Program-made: the position numbers and the translations under genes | Shown here: one piece after another, positions 33,530 through 43,119 of the stretch | How positions within the stretch are numbered: the first letter of the stretch is position 1 | How the letters are laid out: the number at the start of each line of letters is the position of its first letter | Assembly: GCF_000758305.1 (NCBI RefSeq) | Contig: NZ_CP009458.1 | Location: 3,782,001 to 3,846,000 of the forward strand | Direction of reading: 5' to 3' | DNA: 64,000 nucleotides | Source of the DNA: Cedecea neteri | Lineage (GTDB): Bacteria; Pseudomonadota; Gammaproteobacteria; Enterobacterales; Enterobacteriaceae | Notes under the pieces: generated by a model | Seen by the model: only the letters and a program-made list of their open reading frames with translations | What the model was told of the DNA's origin: nothing | The model's database searches: none

Positions 33530-36205
33530 TTACTTCAGCATATTTCTGATCACATAATGCAAGATACCGTCGTGACGGAAATAGGTCAGCTCATTGCCGG
33601 TATCAATACGGCAGAGGCAGTCAATCACTTGCTTGCGCCCGTCGGCAAAGGTCAGCGTAACCGGCACAACAGCACCTGGCTTCAGCTGGTTTAACCCGCT
33701 GATATCCAGCTTCTCCTCCCCTGTTAAACCTAACGTTTTTCGCGTGACGCCCTGTGGGAACTCCAGCGGTAAAATGCCCATGCCGATAAGGTTCGAACGG
33801 TGAATACGCTCGAAGGATTCGGCGATGACTACCCGCACGCCCAGCAAACGAGGGCCTTTGGCCGCCCAGTCTCGGCTTGAACCAGAGCCATACTCTTTCC
33901 CGGCGATTACTGCCAGCGGAATGCCCCGCTCTTTGTAACGCATTGCGGCGTCATAGATAGACAGGACTTCTTCACCCGGCAGTAACCGCGTCATGCCGCC
34001 TTCAACGCCCGGCACCATCTCGTTACGAATACGGATGTTGGCAAACGTCCCGCGCATCATCACTTCATGGTTACCGCGGCGAGAACCGTAGGAGTTAAAG
34101 TCCCTGCGCTCTACGCCATGCCCCTGCAGGTAGCGCCCCGCCGGGCTGTCTGGTTTAATGCTCCCCGCAGGGGAAATATGGTCGGTAGTAACCGAATCCC
34201 CCAGCATCGCCAGCACGTTAGCCCCGTGAATATCCTCCACTGGTTTTGGCTCAGCGCCCATCTCATCAAAGAACGGCGACAGTCGGATATAGGTTGAATC
34301 ATCCTGCCAGCCGTAGGTGGCCGACCGCTCCACTTCAATGTTGCGCCACTCTTCAGTCCCCTCAAACACTTCGGCATATTCTTTGTGGAACATCTCGGTA
34401 GTGACCTGCGCCACAGCCGCAGCAATTTCCTGACTGCCCGGCCAGATATCTTTCAGGTAGACGTCAGCGCCATTTTTATCCTGCCCCAGTGGCTCTTTAG
34501 TCAGGTCGATGTTCATGTTGCCAGCCAGCGCATAGGCGACGACAAGCGGCGGTGAGGCCAGCCAGTTAGTTTTCACCAGCGGGTGAATACGGCCTTCGAA
34601 GTTGCGGTTGCCGGAAAGCACAGCGCCTACGGTAAGATCGCCTTTTTTGATCGCCTGCTCAATAGGATCGGGCAACGGGCCTGAGTTACCGATACAGGTA
34701 GTACAGCCGTAGCCCACCAGATTAAAGCCTAGCTCATCAAGGTATGGGGTTAATTTGGCTTTCGCCAGATAATCCGAGACCACCTTAGAGCCCGGCGCAA
34801 GCGAAGCCTTAACCCACGGCTGCGGCTTAAGCCCTAAACTAACGGCTTTTTTAGCCAGCAACCCAGCCGCCATCAGCACGCTAGGGTTTGAAGTGTTGGT
34901 ACAAGAGGTAATTGCCGCAATCACCACTGCGCCATCCGGCAATTGATGCTCTTCGCCTGCCAGCGTGTAGCTGACCGGATGACGATCTTTATGGGAAGCG
35001 TTGACTTCAAGCTCGTTGCTGGCGGCAAAAGCTTTTGGCACTCCGCCGAGCGGGACACGATCCTGCGGGCGTTTTGGCCCGGCCAGGCTTGCCTCAACGT
35101 CATTCATGTTCAAAGAGAGCGTACTGGTGAACACAGGCTCATCACCGGTATTGCGCCACATGCCCTGCGCCTTAGCGTAGGCCTCCACCAAAGCCACCTG
35201 CTCTTCGCTACGCCCGCTGAGGCGCATATACTCCAGCGTTACGCCGTCAATCGGGAAGAAGCCGCAGGTCGCACCATATTCAGGAGACATGTTGGCGATA
35301 GTTGCCCGATCGGCGAGCGGGAGCGAATCGAGGCCATCGCCATAAAACTCAACAAATTTGCCCACAACGCCGTGTTTACGCAGCATCTGGGTGACGGTCA
35401 GCACAAGGTCCGTCGCGGTGATCCCTTCCCGCAGTTTGCCCTCAAGCTTAAAGCCGACCACATCGGGAATCAGCATCGATACCGGCTGGCCCAACATCGC
35501 CGCTTCCGCTTCGATACCGCCAACCCCCCAGCCCAGCACGCCAAGACCGTTAATCATCGTAGTATGCGAGTCGGTGCCCACCAGCGTGTCAGGGTAAGCG
35601 ACAAGTTCGCCGTTCTGTTCTTCACTCCAGACGGCTTTACCCAGGTACTCAAGGTTGACCTGGTGGCAAATGCCGGTCCCGGGCGGCACAACGCTGAAAC
35701 GGCTAAACGCCTGCTGGCCCCAGCGTAAGAAAACATAGCGCTCGTGGTTTCGCTCCATCTCGAGGCGAACGTTTTCCTCGAAGGCATCGTTGTCACCGAA
35801 GTGGTCTACGGTCACGGAGTGGTCAATCACCAGGTCGACCGGGGAAAGCGGGTTAACTTTGGCCACATCGCCGCCAAGGCGCTTGACCGCCTCACGCATC
35901 GCGGCCAGATCCACCACCGCTGGTACGCCGGTGAAGTCCTGCATCAGCACCCGGGCGGGACGATAGGCAATTTCGCGATCGGCGTGGGCCTGTTTCAGCC
36001 AACCGGCCAGGGCATGAATATCTTCGCGGGTGACGGAGTCTTCATCCTGCCAGCGCAGCAGGTTCTCCAGCAAAACTTTTAGCGACTTAGGTAACCGGCT
36101 GATATCCCCCAGCTCTTTTGAAGCCAGCGGCAAGCTGTAGTAGTGCCAGGTTTTATTTAGCGCCCGTAGAGTATCCTTACTGGCTTCGCGTAGGGTTAAC
36201 GACAT
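33530..36205 (-). CDS. acnA: Aconitate hydratase A
   Basis: 891 residues, the same as E. coli AcnA. The [4Fe-4S] ligands are the cysteine of ITSCTNTSNP and the pair in GYGCTTCIGNSGPL. The C-terminal swivel domain carries AGKEYGSGSSRDWAAKGP. Isomerises citrate and isocitrate; the oxidative-stress and stationary-phase form. GGAGGAG precedes the ATG. It is downstream of ymiA-yciX-ymiC on the same strand. Confidence 0.98.
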   Translation of the reverse strand: MSLTLREASKDTLRALNKTWHYYSLPLASKELGDISRLPKSLKVLLENLLRWQDEDSVTREDIHALAGWLKQAHADREIAYRPARVLMQDFTGVPAVVDLAAMREAVKRLGGDVAKVNPLSPVDLVIDHSVTVDHFGDNDAFEENVRLEMERNHERYVFLRWGQQAFSRFSVVPPGTGICHQVNLEYLGKAVWSEEQNGELVAYPDTLVGTDSHTTMINGLGVLGWGVGGIEAEAAMLGQPVSMLIPDVVGFKLEGKLREGITATDLVLTVTQMLRKHGVVGKFVEFYGDGLDSLPLADRATIANMSPEYGATCGFFPIDGVTLEYMRLSGRSEEQVALVEAYAKAQGMWRNTGDEPVFTSTLSLNMNDVEASLAGPKRPQDRVPLGGVPKAFAASNELEVNASHKDRHPVSYTLAGEEHQLPDGAVVIAAITSCTNTSNPSVLMAAGLLAKKAVSLGLKPQPWVKASLAPGSKVVSDYLAKAKLTPYLDELGFNLVGYGCTTCIGNSGPLPDPIEQAIKKGDLTVGAVLSGNRNFEGRIHPLVKTNWLASPPLVVAYALAGNMNIDLTKEPLGQDKNGADVYLKDIWPGSQEIAAAVAQVTTEMFHKEYAEVFEGTEEWRNIEVERSATYGWQDDSTYIRLSPFFDEMGAEPKPVEDIHGANVLAMLGDSVTTDHISPAGSIKPDSPAGRYLQGHGVERRDFNSYGSRRGNHEVMMRGTFANIRIRNEMVPGVEGGMTRLLPGEEVLSIYDAAMRYKERGIPLAVIAGKEYGSGSSRDWAAKGPRLLGVRVVIAESFERIHRSNLIGMGILPLEFPQGVTRKTLGLTGEEKLDISGLNQLKPGAVVPVTLTFADGRKQVIDCLCRIDTGNELTYFRHDGILHYVIRNMLK

Positions 36206-36435
36206 AGCTCCTCCTTTATGACAGGGATAGCGAGTGCCCTGATTATTCGCAGGGTCACTATTAAAGATAACACAAACCTGCCGTAACGATTTGATAACAA
36301 CCCGAATTGATAAATGGCGGTAATGGAGAAGCGGTAATAAAACGAACGCCCCAACGATAACGTCAGGGCGAGAGGAAAACCGGGAGGATAATTCGAAGCA
36401 GTAAGGACGTGGCGTTTAGCCACTGACAACAAAGG

Positions 36436-36534
36436 TTAATTGGCGAAGGCGCGAAGTATTTCTACCCAGAACAAGGCAGAGAGCGTAAAAGCGCCCATCC
36501 ATGACCAGTATTTTACAGCATTGTGATTATTCAT
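36436..36534 (-). CDS. ymiC: YmiC-like small membrane protein
   Basis: A 32-residue ORF, MNNHNAVKYWSWMGAFTLSA continuing LFWVEILRAFAN, with one hydrophobic helix (about 10-27). It lies between yciX and acnA, where E. coli encodes small proteins. The length and single helix fit E. coli YmiC (31 aa), but I assign the name from memory of location and type. The ribosome binding site is weak (AACCCT), so expression needs proof. Confidence 0.6.
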   Translation of the reverse strand: MNNHNAVKYWSWMGAFTLSALFWVEILRAFAN

Positions 36535-36692
36535 AGGGTTAACCCAATGTGACTATATGCAACCAGACTGCTTATTTAAGCAATCACCAGAATGTATTGC
36601 TGTGTGTAATTATTAGTGAATAACAGGTTACCCGGCGGTAAATAAAAAGTGCTTTAAACCCCGCAGAGAAAATAAACGATTCAATAACGATT

Positions 36693-36863
36693 TTATTGTT
36701 TTTTACTGTCGTCTTCAGAAAACAAATCAATAAAGGCCTGCTGCTGTTTCGTCAGCGTCCAGCCTTCAGATGGCGTGTTTTCCTCTTTCTTAACGTCTTT
36801 TCGTGGCTTGCCGCTGTTGCGGGCCACGACCTTAGGTGCAGAAGCCCTATCCCGAGTAGACAT
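36693..36863 (-). CDS. yciX: YciX-like small basic protein
   Basis: 56 residues (MSTRDRASAPKVVARNSGKP...KKQ) from ATG 36863, two bases after the ymiA stop (TAG-CT-ATG), so translation is probably coupled. The Shine-Dalgarno is GGGGG inside ymiA. Highly charged, no transmembrane segment, with an amphipathic TKQQQAFIDLFSED stretch near the C-terminus. A longer frame starting at 36941 would overlap ymiA out of frame and is unlikely. Function unknown. Confidence 0.65.
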   Translation of the reverse strand: MSTRDRASAPKVVARNSGKPRKDVKKEENTPSEGWTLTKQQQAFIDLFSEDDSKKQ

Positions 36864-36865
36864 AG

Positions 36866-37006
36866 CTACCCCCAAAAATGCCAGGCAACCAGCGCCACAA
36901 CCAGCCAGAACAAGGCTGAAACCAAAAACACCGCAATCCATGCCTTGCGTTTCAGAGCCGGATCTTGTTGCGGTTCCTCACTTCCTGATGACATTGCTAG
37001 CCTCAT
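36866..37006 (-). CDS. ymiA: YmiA, 46-residue single-pass membrane protein
   Basis: 46 residues beginning MRLAMSSGSEEPQQDPALKR and ending in a single C-terminal helix (VFLVSALFWLVVALVAWHFW). Length and sequence correspond closely to E. coli YmiA (46 residues, MRLAMPSG...ELKRKAW). It lies between cysB and acnA as in E. coli and is followed two bases later by yciX. Function unknown. Confidence 0.85.
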   Translation of the reverse strand: MRLAMSSGSEEPQQDPALKRKAWIAVFLVSALFWLVVALVAWHFWG

Positions 37007-37339
37007 ACAATCGACACCACTTATCGTAACGTTTCTAAACAATCGGTATAACTAATCGCCAGTTGGGATTAATCCTAAAGAAACTCTAGCTCAAAAGCCA
37101 GAAAAATTGCGCAATAAGCAGGAGAAAAGATTTAATCTTTTGACCTGAAATAAATAATCGAAACCTCAGATTTGCGCAACCACGAATTATTTACTAGCTG
37201 TGTCTCTTAATTGCGACACAATAACCATTAACAGGATGTGGCTTATTTGCGGGAATGGGAATAGACGAAGAAATGCGTTTAATTCTTGTTTAATAATGAC
37301 TCGGGCATCTCCGGATTCACCCGAAGATACCCTGGGGAA
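37007..37339. other. 333-bp intergenic region between cysB and ymiA
   Basis: AT-rich, no ORF with a credible ribosome binding site. It must hold the end of cysB transcription and the promoter for ymiA-yciX. An imperfect stem (CTCGGG at about 37300, CCCGAAG at about 37320) just after cysB may be its terminator. I see no confident promoter. Confidence 0.5.
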
Positions 37340-38314
37340 TTATTTGGCAGGTAATTTTATATCTTTAAACATCGCTTCAATATCTTCGTTAGAGCGCAAA
37401 GCTACGGCGGTATCCACCACGTCACGGGTTAAATGTGGCGCAAAACGCTGAATAAAATCATACATATAACTGCGCAGGAAAGTACTCCGACGGAAACCTA
37501 TTTTCGTGGTGCTGTGGCTAAATACGCCCTGGGCTTCGATACGGACTAAATCAGGGTCTGAAATCGGATCCACCGCCATGCTCGCAATAACCCCTACTCC
37601 CAGCCCTAAGCGAACGTAGGTTTTAATCACATCGGCGTCGGTGGCAGTAAAGACGATTCGCGGCGTTAACCCTGCGCGGTTGAAGGCGGTGTCCAACTCA
37701 GAACGTCCGGTAAAACCAAAGGTGTAGGTGACCAGCGGATACTGTGCCAGCTCTTCGATGCTGACCGATTCTTTAGAAGCCAATGGATGATCCGGCGTGA
37801 CCACAATGGAGCGGTTCCAGTGGTAGCAAGGCAGCATCACCAGGTCGTCATAAAGATGAAGCGCCTCAGTAGCGATCGCAAAGTCTGCATTTCCTTTGGA
37901 AACTGCCTCTGCAATCTGCGTCGGCGAGCCCTGATGCATATGCAGTGAAACCCGAGGATAACGTTCGATAAAGCCTTTAATCACGCCTGGTAGCGCGTAA
38001 CGAGCCTGCGTGTGGGTTGTCGCCACATAGAGCGAGCCTTTGTCAGGCCAGGTGTGTTCTCCGGCAACGGATTTGATCGCATCGACTTTCGACAGCACTT
38101 CACGGGCGATGCGGATGATTTCCTGCCCCGCCGGGGTGACCTGGGTCAGGTGCTTCCCGCTACGGGCGAAAATCTGGATCCCCAGTTCGTCTTCCAGCAT
38201 ACGAACTTGCTTACTGATCCCGGGCTGGGAGGTATAAAGCCCTTCCGCCGTCGAGGAGACATTAAGATTGTGGTTTACGACTTCAACGATATAACGCAGC
38301 TGCTGTAATTTCAT
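37340..38314 (-). CDS. cysB: CysB, cysteine regulon activator
   Basis: 324 residues, the same as E. coli. LysR-type regulator: N-terminal winged HTH (about 1-60, LNVSSTAEGLYTSQPGISKQ) and a C-terminal substrate-binding-fold effector domain binding N-acetylserine/O-acetylserine. Controls sulfate assimilation and, in E. coli, yciW. Downstream of topA, separated by the topA terminator. Confidence 0.98.
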   Translation of the reverse strand: MKLQQLRYIVEVVNHNLNVSSTAEGLYTSQPGISKQVRMLEDELGIQIFARSGKHLTQVTPAGQEIIRIAREVLSKVDAIKSVAGEHTWPDKGSLYVATTHTQARYALPGVIKGFIERYPRVSLHMHQGSPTQIAEAVSKGNADFAIATEALHLYDDLVMLPCYHWNRSIVVTPDHPLASKESVSIEELAQYPLVTYTFGFTGRSELDTAFNRAGLTPRIVFTATDADVIKTYVRLGLGVGVIASMAVDPISDPDLVRIEAQGVFSHSTTKIGFRRSTFLRSYMYDFIQRFAPHLTRDVVDTAVALRSNEDIEAMFKDIKLPAK

Positions 38315-38470
38315 AGCTTACCGTCCAGGGTCAAAGGCCCCGGCGCGATGGGCGGGGTTAAGACGCAGAAAAAACGAAAATTGACATTGCTTTACTCACT
38401 ATATCAGTTATAGCTACTTTGTATAGATGGGATGAAAAGATAATAAACGAGTTATATAAGGCGCCATAAA

Positions 38471-38495
38471 AAAACCGGAGACAGGCTCCGGTTTT
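38471..38495 (-). terminator. topA terminator
   Basis: Minus-strand AAAACCGGAG-CCTGT-CTCCGGTTTT followed by more Ts, 17 bp after the topA stop. Confidence 0.93.
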
Positions 38496-38512
38496 CACAG
38501 GTTCAGGCAGAA

Positions 38513-41116
38513 TTATTTCTTGCCAACGACCCACTTGCCGTCAACGAAGAAAGCCGACCAGCCGGTCGCTTTGCCGTCTTTGTCAGAAGCCACATACTGC
38601 TGCTTCGTTTTGCGGCTAAAGCGAACGAACGCTTTATTGCCGTCTGGATCTTCCTGAGGAGCATCGGCCAGATAGCGCAGTTTCTCAGGCAGACGATCGC
38701 GGAAGCGATGCAGCTCTTCAACCAGCGGGGCGCGTGTTTCACGAGATTTCGGGAACGTGTTCGCGGCCAGGAAGACGCCAGCGGCACCGTCTCGTAGAAC
38801 GAAATACGCGTCCGATTTCTCACACGGTAATTCCGGCAGCGGGACCGGATCTTCCTTCGGTGGCGCAACTTCGCCATTACGCAGGATCTTACGGGTGTTT
38901 TTGCACTCATCGTTGGTACAAGCCATGTACTTGCCAAAACGCCCCATTCTCAGGTGCATTTCTGAGCCACATTTCTCGCACTCAACAATTGGGCCGTCAT
39001 AGCCCTTGATGCGGAATTCACCCTCTTCGATTTCGTAGCCGTCACAGGTCGGGTTATTACCACACACGTGCAGCTTGCGCTTTGGATCGATGAGGTAGCT
39101 GTCCATTGCCGTGCCGCACTTCTGGCAGCGACGCTTGGCGCGCAGCGCGTTGGTTTCCGCATCATCACCTTCAAGCACGTTAAGAACTTCGTTCTCCGGT
39201 ACCAGGTTGATGGTGGTTTTGCAGCGTTCTTTCGGCGGTAACGCATAGCCAGAACAGCCGAGGAATACACCGGTACTCGCGGTACGGATCCCCATTTTAC
39301 GGCCGCAGGTTGGGCAGTCGATGCTGGTCAGAACCATCTGGTTCGGGCGCATACCGCCTTCTTCCGGATCCTGCTCCGCTTTCTCAAGCTGGCCGCTAAA
39401 ATCAGTGAAGAAGTTGTCCAGTACGCCTTTCCACTCGGCCTGGTTATTGGCCACCTGATCGAGGCTGTCCTCCATTTGCGCCGTGAAGTCATAATTCATC
39501 AGCTCGCGGAAGTTCTCTTCCAGACGATCGGTAACAATCTCACCCATTTTTTCAGCGTAGAAACGGCGGTTCTCAACGCGCACGTAGCCACGATCCTGAA
39601 TGGTCGAAATGATAGACGCGTAGGTGGACGGGCGGCCAATTCCGCGTTTTTCCAGCTCTTTCACCAGCGACGCTTCGCTGAAACGCGCTGGCGGCTTGGT
39701 AAAGTGCTGGGCAGGAAGCAGCTCAACCAGGGTCAGCGCCTCACCTGGGTTCACCGCCGGTAAAGTGCGGTCTTCATCGCCCTTACGCAGAGCAGGCATC
39801 ACTTTCGTCCAGCCATCAAAGCGCAGCGTGCGGCCACGCGCCTTCAGGCGGTACTCACCGGCTTCCACCGTCAGCGTCGTGGAATCGTATTTCGCAGGCG
39901 TCATCTGGCAGGCCACGAACTGGCGCCAGATCAGCTGATAAAGCTTCTGGGCATCCGCCTCCATGTCTTTTAACGCTTCAGACTGCACGGACACATCAGA
40001 AGGACGAATCGCTTCGTGCGCTTCCTGAGAGTTGTCCTTGCTGGCGTATTGATTGGCTTCAGCCGGCAGATATTTCTTACCGAAGTTTTCTTCGATGTAG
40101 CCGCGCACCATGCTCACCGCATCCTGGCTCAGATTGGTAGAGTCAGTACGCATGTAGGTAATGTGGCCCGCTTCGTAAAGACGCTGCGCCATCATCATGG
40201 TTTTCTTCACGCCGAAGCCAAGGCGGGTACTGGCGGCCTGCTGCAACGTGGAGGTAATGAACGGTGCCCCAGGTTTACTGCTGGTTGGCTTGTCTTCGCG
40301 ATCCAGAACGGTGTAACGCGCTTTTTCAAGCAGGCTAACGGCCGCCATCGTCTGCTCGCGGTTAACCGGACGGAACGGTTTGTCTTTATAGTGACTCACC
40401 TGTACCGGCAGCGCGTCGCCCTTCGGCGTCGACAGATTGGCGTCGATTTCCCAGTACTCTTCCGGAACGAACGCTTTAATTTCGCGCTCACGTTCGACCA
40501 CAAGGCGAACCGCCACGGACTGAACGCGCCCGGCTGACAGGCCACGCGCAATCTTTTTCCACAGCAGCGGAGACACCATGTAGCCCACAACGCGGTCCAT
40601 AAAGCGGCGCGCCTGCTGGGCATTCACACGGTCAATATTCAGTTCACCCGGCTTTTCAAACGCCTGACGAATCGCATTCTTAGTGATTTCGTTAAACACC
40701 ACGCGGCTATAGCGGGTGTCATCGCCACCGATAACTTCCCGCAGGTGCCAGGCAATGGCTTCCCCTTCGCGGTCAAGGTCGGTTGCGAGATAGATGTGGT
40801 CTGCTTTTTCTGCCAGTGACTTCAGCTCGGAGACCACTTTCTCCTTGCCTGGCAGCACTTCGTAATGAGCATCCCAGTTATGCCAGGGATCGACACCCAT
40901 ACGGTTGACGAGCGCTCCGCGTTCATCCTTTTTGACCTTTTTGGCCCCTTTGGCGGCGGTAGAGTCAGCGCTCTTCTTGGTGGTTGATCCACTGGTCGGC
41001 AAATCACGGATGTGACCGACGCTGGACTTCACCACGTAGTCATTTCCGAGATATTTGTTGATCGTTTTGGCTTTTGCCGGGGACTCAACGATAACGAGAG
41101 CTTTACCCATTTTCAC
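38513..41116 (-). CDS. topA: DNA topoisomerase I
   Basis: 867 residues (E. coli 865). N-terminal TOPRIM domain (ALVIVESPAKAKTINKYLG), the catalytic tyrosine in ITYMRTDSTNLS (about 317-328), and three C-terminal zinc-ribbon Cys4 motifs (CPTCGRKM, CQKCGTAM, CEKCGSEM) before two more DNA-binding ribbons. Relaxes negative supercoils. About 390 bp of upstream sequence holds its promoters. Confidence 0.98.
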   Translation of the reverse strand: MKMGKALVIVESPAKAKTINKYLGNDYVVKSSVGHIRDLPTSGSTTKKSADSTAAKGAKKVKKDERGALVNRMGVDPWHNWDAHYEVLPGKEKVVSELKSLAEKADHIYLATDLDREGEAIAWHLREVIGGDDTRYSRVVFNEITKNAIRQAFEKPGELNIDRVNAQQARRFMDRVVGYMVSPLLWKKIARGLSAGRVQSVAVRLVVEREREIKAFVPEEYWEIDANLSTPKGDALPVQVSHYKDKPFRPVNREQTMAAVSLLEKARYTVLDREDKPTSSKPGAPFITSTLQQAASTRLGFGVKKTMMMAQRLYEAGHITYMRTDSTNLSQDAVSMVRGYIEENFGKKYLPAEANQYASKDNSQEAHEAIRPSDVSVQSEALKDMEADAQKLYQLIWRQFVACQMTPAKYDSTTLTVEAGEYRLKARGRTLRFDGWTKVMPALRKGDEDRTLPAVNPGEALTLVELLPAQHFTKPPARFSEASLVKELEKRGIGRPSTYASIISTIQDRGYVRVENRRFYAEKMGEIVTDRLEENFRELMNYDFTAQMEDSLDQVANNQAEWKGVLDNFFTDFSGQLEKAEQDPEEGGMRPNQMVLTSIDCPTCGRKMGIRTASTGVFLGCSGYALPPKERCKTTINLVPENEVLNVLEGDDAETNALRAKRRCQKCGTAMDSYLIDPKRKLHVCGNNPTCDGYEIEEGEFRIKGYDGPIVECEKCGSEMHLRMGRFGKYMACTNDECKNTRKILRNGEVAPPKEDPVPLPELPCEKSDAYFVLRDGAAGVFLAANTFPKSRETRAPLVEELHRFRDRLPEKLRYLADAPQEDPDGNKAFVRFSRKTKQQYVASDKDGKATGWSAFFVDGKWVVGKK

Positions 41117-41509
41117 CTTTACCTATTTAATTCTTCCAGGAATACGTCGCAAATTTTCACCTTCCACTGGCGACGCGCTTTTTTATATTGCGGCAGCGTA
41201 GAAGGAGATCAACTCTTTTTTCAATAACCTGCAACACCCTCAGCTCACTCATCGGTTACTGCAGGCCAAAAGCCTCGAGCAAGTGGCATAGCACGACGGA
41301 AGTTTGGTCGAATGTCAAGCAATTCTGTTGCCAGATTTGCGAAAGCGTCACACTCTACCTGATAAAATATGTTACGCAACTTTATTAGCATGCAATACCC
41401 GATCCCGCCAGCACGGTTAACTTTTTTAAGGCCACAGGGTTTACAGGGAAAATTTGCCCTTTTCCCTCAAGCGGACGTAAACTAGCGCCAGTTTTTTAAG
41501 GAGAACATC
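41117..41509. promoter_or_regulatory. 393-bp divergent control region of topA and yciN
   Basis: No ORF is supported. AT-rich and in E. coli the site of several topA promoters. On the yciN side TTGCCC-(18 bp)-TAAACT (about 41455-41485) is a plausible sigma70 promoter, and AAGGAGAA precedes the yciN ATG. I could not assign individual topA promoters. Confidence 0.5.
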
Positions 41510-41761
41510 ATGCAAGAGACAACTCAGCCTATTGACCGCGAATCCCTCCTAGTCGAGGCGAACAAAATCATTCGTGAACATGAGGATTTCCTGCACGGGA
41601 TGGAAGCCACCGGCGTGGAACAGAAAAACGGTGTGCTGGTCTTTAGTGGAGAATACTTCCTGGACGAGCAAGGTTTGCCCACGCCGAAGAGTACGGCGGT
41701 GTTTAATATGTTTAAACACCTGGCACACGTCCTGTCGGAAAAGTATTCACTGCAGGGCTAA
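41510..41761 (+). CDS. yciN: YciN, small conserved protein
   Basis: 83 residues, equal to E. coli YciN, with KNGVLVFSGEYFLDEQGLPT and STAVFNMFKHLAHVLSEKY conserved. Soluble alpha/beta protein of unknown function. AAGGAG lies 8 nt upstream. Divergent from topA, with its own terminator. Confidence 0.92.
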   Translation: MQETTQPIDRESLLVEANKIIREHEDFLHGMEATGVEQKNGVLVFSGEYFLDEQGLPTPKSTAVFNMFKHLAHVLSEKYSLQG

Positions 41762-41764
41762 ACG

Positions 41765-41796
41765 AAAAGCGAGGCTTGAATGCCTCGCTTTTTTGT
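41765..41796 (+). terminator. yciN terminator
   Basis: AAAAGCGAGGC-TTGAAT-GCCTCGCTTTTTT; also T/A-rich enough on the minus strand to help end sohB, which converges here. Confidence 0.93.
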
Positions 41797-41813
41797 TTTA
41801 GCAAAAAATGGCT

Positions 41814-42863
41814 TTACAGCAGGGGTTTTTCACCACGCTGCCACCAGCGTAACAGCAGGCGGTCTAAGCTGTTCGCTGCGCTACCGGTGAAGCGGTCCAT
41901 CACTTTTTTACGCTGCAGATAGCGTACATTAATAGCGTCAAAATCTTTCATCATCCCCAGCAGCAGATCGTCGCTGGTCGCCACGTCATCCACCAGACCT
42001 TTTTCTTTCGCCTGCGTACCATACCAGTGCTCGCCCGTGGCCACCGCTTCAATATCAAGGCCCGGACGCATACTGCTGACAAACTGCTTGAACAGATGAT
42101 GCGTTTCATTGAGGTCTTCCCGGAACTTCTCCCGCCCCTGTTCGGTGTTTTCACCCAGCAGAGTTAGCGTACGTTTGTACTGCCCTGCAGTGTGCAGCTC
42201 AACGTCAATATCATTCCGCTTTAGCAGGCGATGGAAGTTAGGGATTTGCGCGACAACGCCAATTGACCCAATGATGGAGAATGGCGCGGCCACAATGCGC
42301 TGGGCCACACACGCCATCATATAACCGCCGCTGGCCGCCACCTTATCGACCGCAATGGTTAAAGGCACTGCTTTGTCTCGCAAGCGCTGAAGCTGGGATG
42401 CCGCCAGCCCGTAGCCATGAACCACGCCGCCGGGGCTTTCCAGGCGCAGCAAAACTTCATCCTTGGGTTTAACCACAGATAACACGGCGGTAATTTCTTC
42501 ACGGAGCGAGCTGACTTCGTGGGCATCCATACTGCCTTTAAAATCGAGGACATAAAGCGTCGGCTTGCCCGAACTGGCCTTTTCACCGCGTTTAGCCCGC
42601 GCTTTGGCCTGCTTAGCCTCCAGCTTAAGCTTTTTCTTTTCTTCCTTAAGCCACAGCTTCTGCTGATGCGGGTCAAGCATCGCGACCTGCATCTCTTGCT
42701 GCACATCCTGATACTGCTCGCTCAGATTTGTCAGCCTCAGTTCACCCCGGGCCTGCTTCTTACGTTGCGCAACGTTCACCAGAATGAGAGCAACGGCACC
42801 AATTGCTACCACAATGGTCACCGCTTTAGCCAAAAAAAGTCCATAGTCAGCAATCAGATCCAC
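41814..42863 (-). CDS. sohB: SohB, putative inner-membrane serine peptidase
   Basis: 349 residues from GTG 42863, chosen because AAGGCGG lies 5 nt upstream and it restores the E. coli length (349); an in-frame GTG at 42881 lacks a site. N-terminal transmembrane helix (about 7-30), a charged coiled stretch (about 60-100), then an S49 (SppA-like) protease fold with the catalytic serine in AASGGYMMA and a downstream lysine in QYKRTLT. Multicopy sohB suppresses loss of DegP in E. coli. Confidence 0.94.
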   Translation of the reverse strand: MDLIADYGLFLAKAVTIVVAIGAVALILVNVAQRKKQARGELRLTNLSEQYQDVQQEMQVAMLDPHQQKLWLKEEKKKLKLEAKQAKARAKRGEKASSGKPTLYVLDFKGSMDAHEVSSLREEITAVLSVVKPKDEVLLRLESPGGVVHGYGLAASQLQRLRDKAVPLTIAVDKVAASGGYMMACVAQRIVAAPFSIIGSIGVVAQIPNFHRLLKRNDIDVELHTAGQYKRTLTLLGENTEQGREKFREDLNETHHLFKQFVSSMRPGLDIEAVATGEHWYGTQAKEKGLVDDVATSDDLLLGMMKDFDAINVRYLQRKKVMDRFTGSAANSLDRLLLRWWQRGEKPLL

Positions 42864-43119
42864 ATTTACCGCCTTTATCACTAAGCATTGTTAATGTCCG
42901 CAGTGTACCCGAGCTGGCACACGTTCGTCTGTAAGTAACTATAAAGGCAGCAACAGCGCTTCTTTAAAGCGTTTGGCCCGGGGAAATTTTTGCAAAATGT
43001 TAATCCTTAGCATTGTCTCCGGCTGACTGATTGAAATACGCCCGTCTTTAAGGCATAAAGCCGGGTAACCCAATGAGAAATAAGACGTGAGCATATTGCA
43101 TCACGCGAGGAGTAAAACC

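Noticed and set aside
33780..33800. GGTTCGAA-like tRNA T-loop sequence
   Set aside because: It is inside acnA coding sequence and no cloverleaf can be drawn around it; no tRNA gene was seen anywhere in the window.
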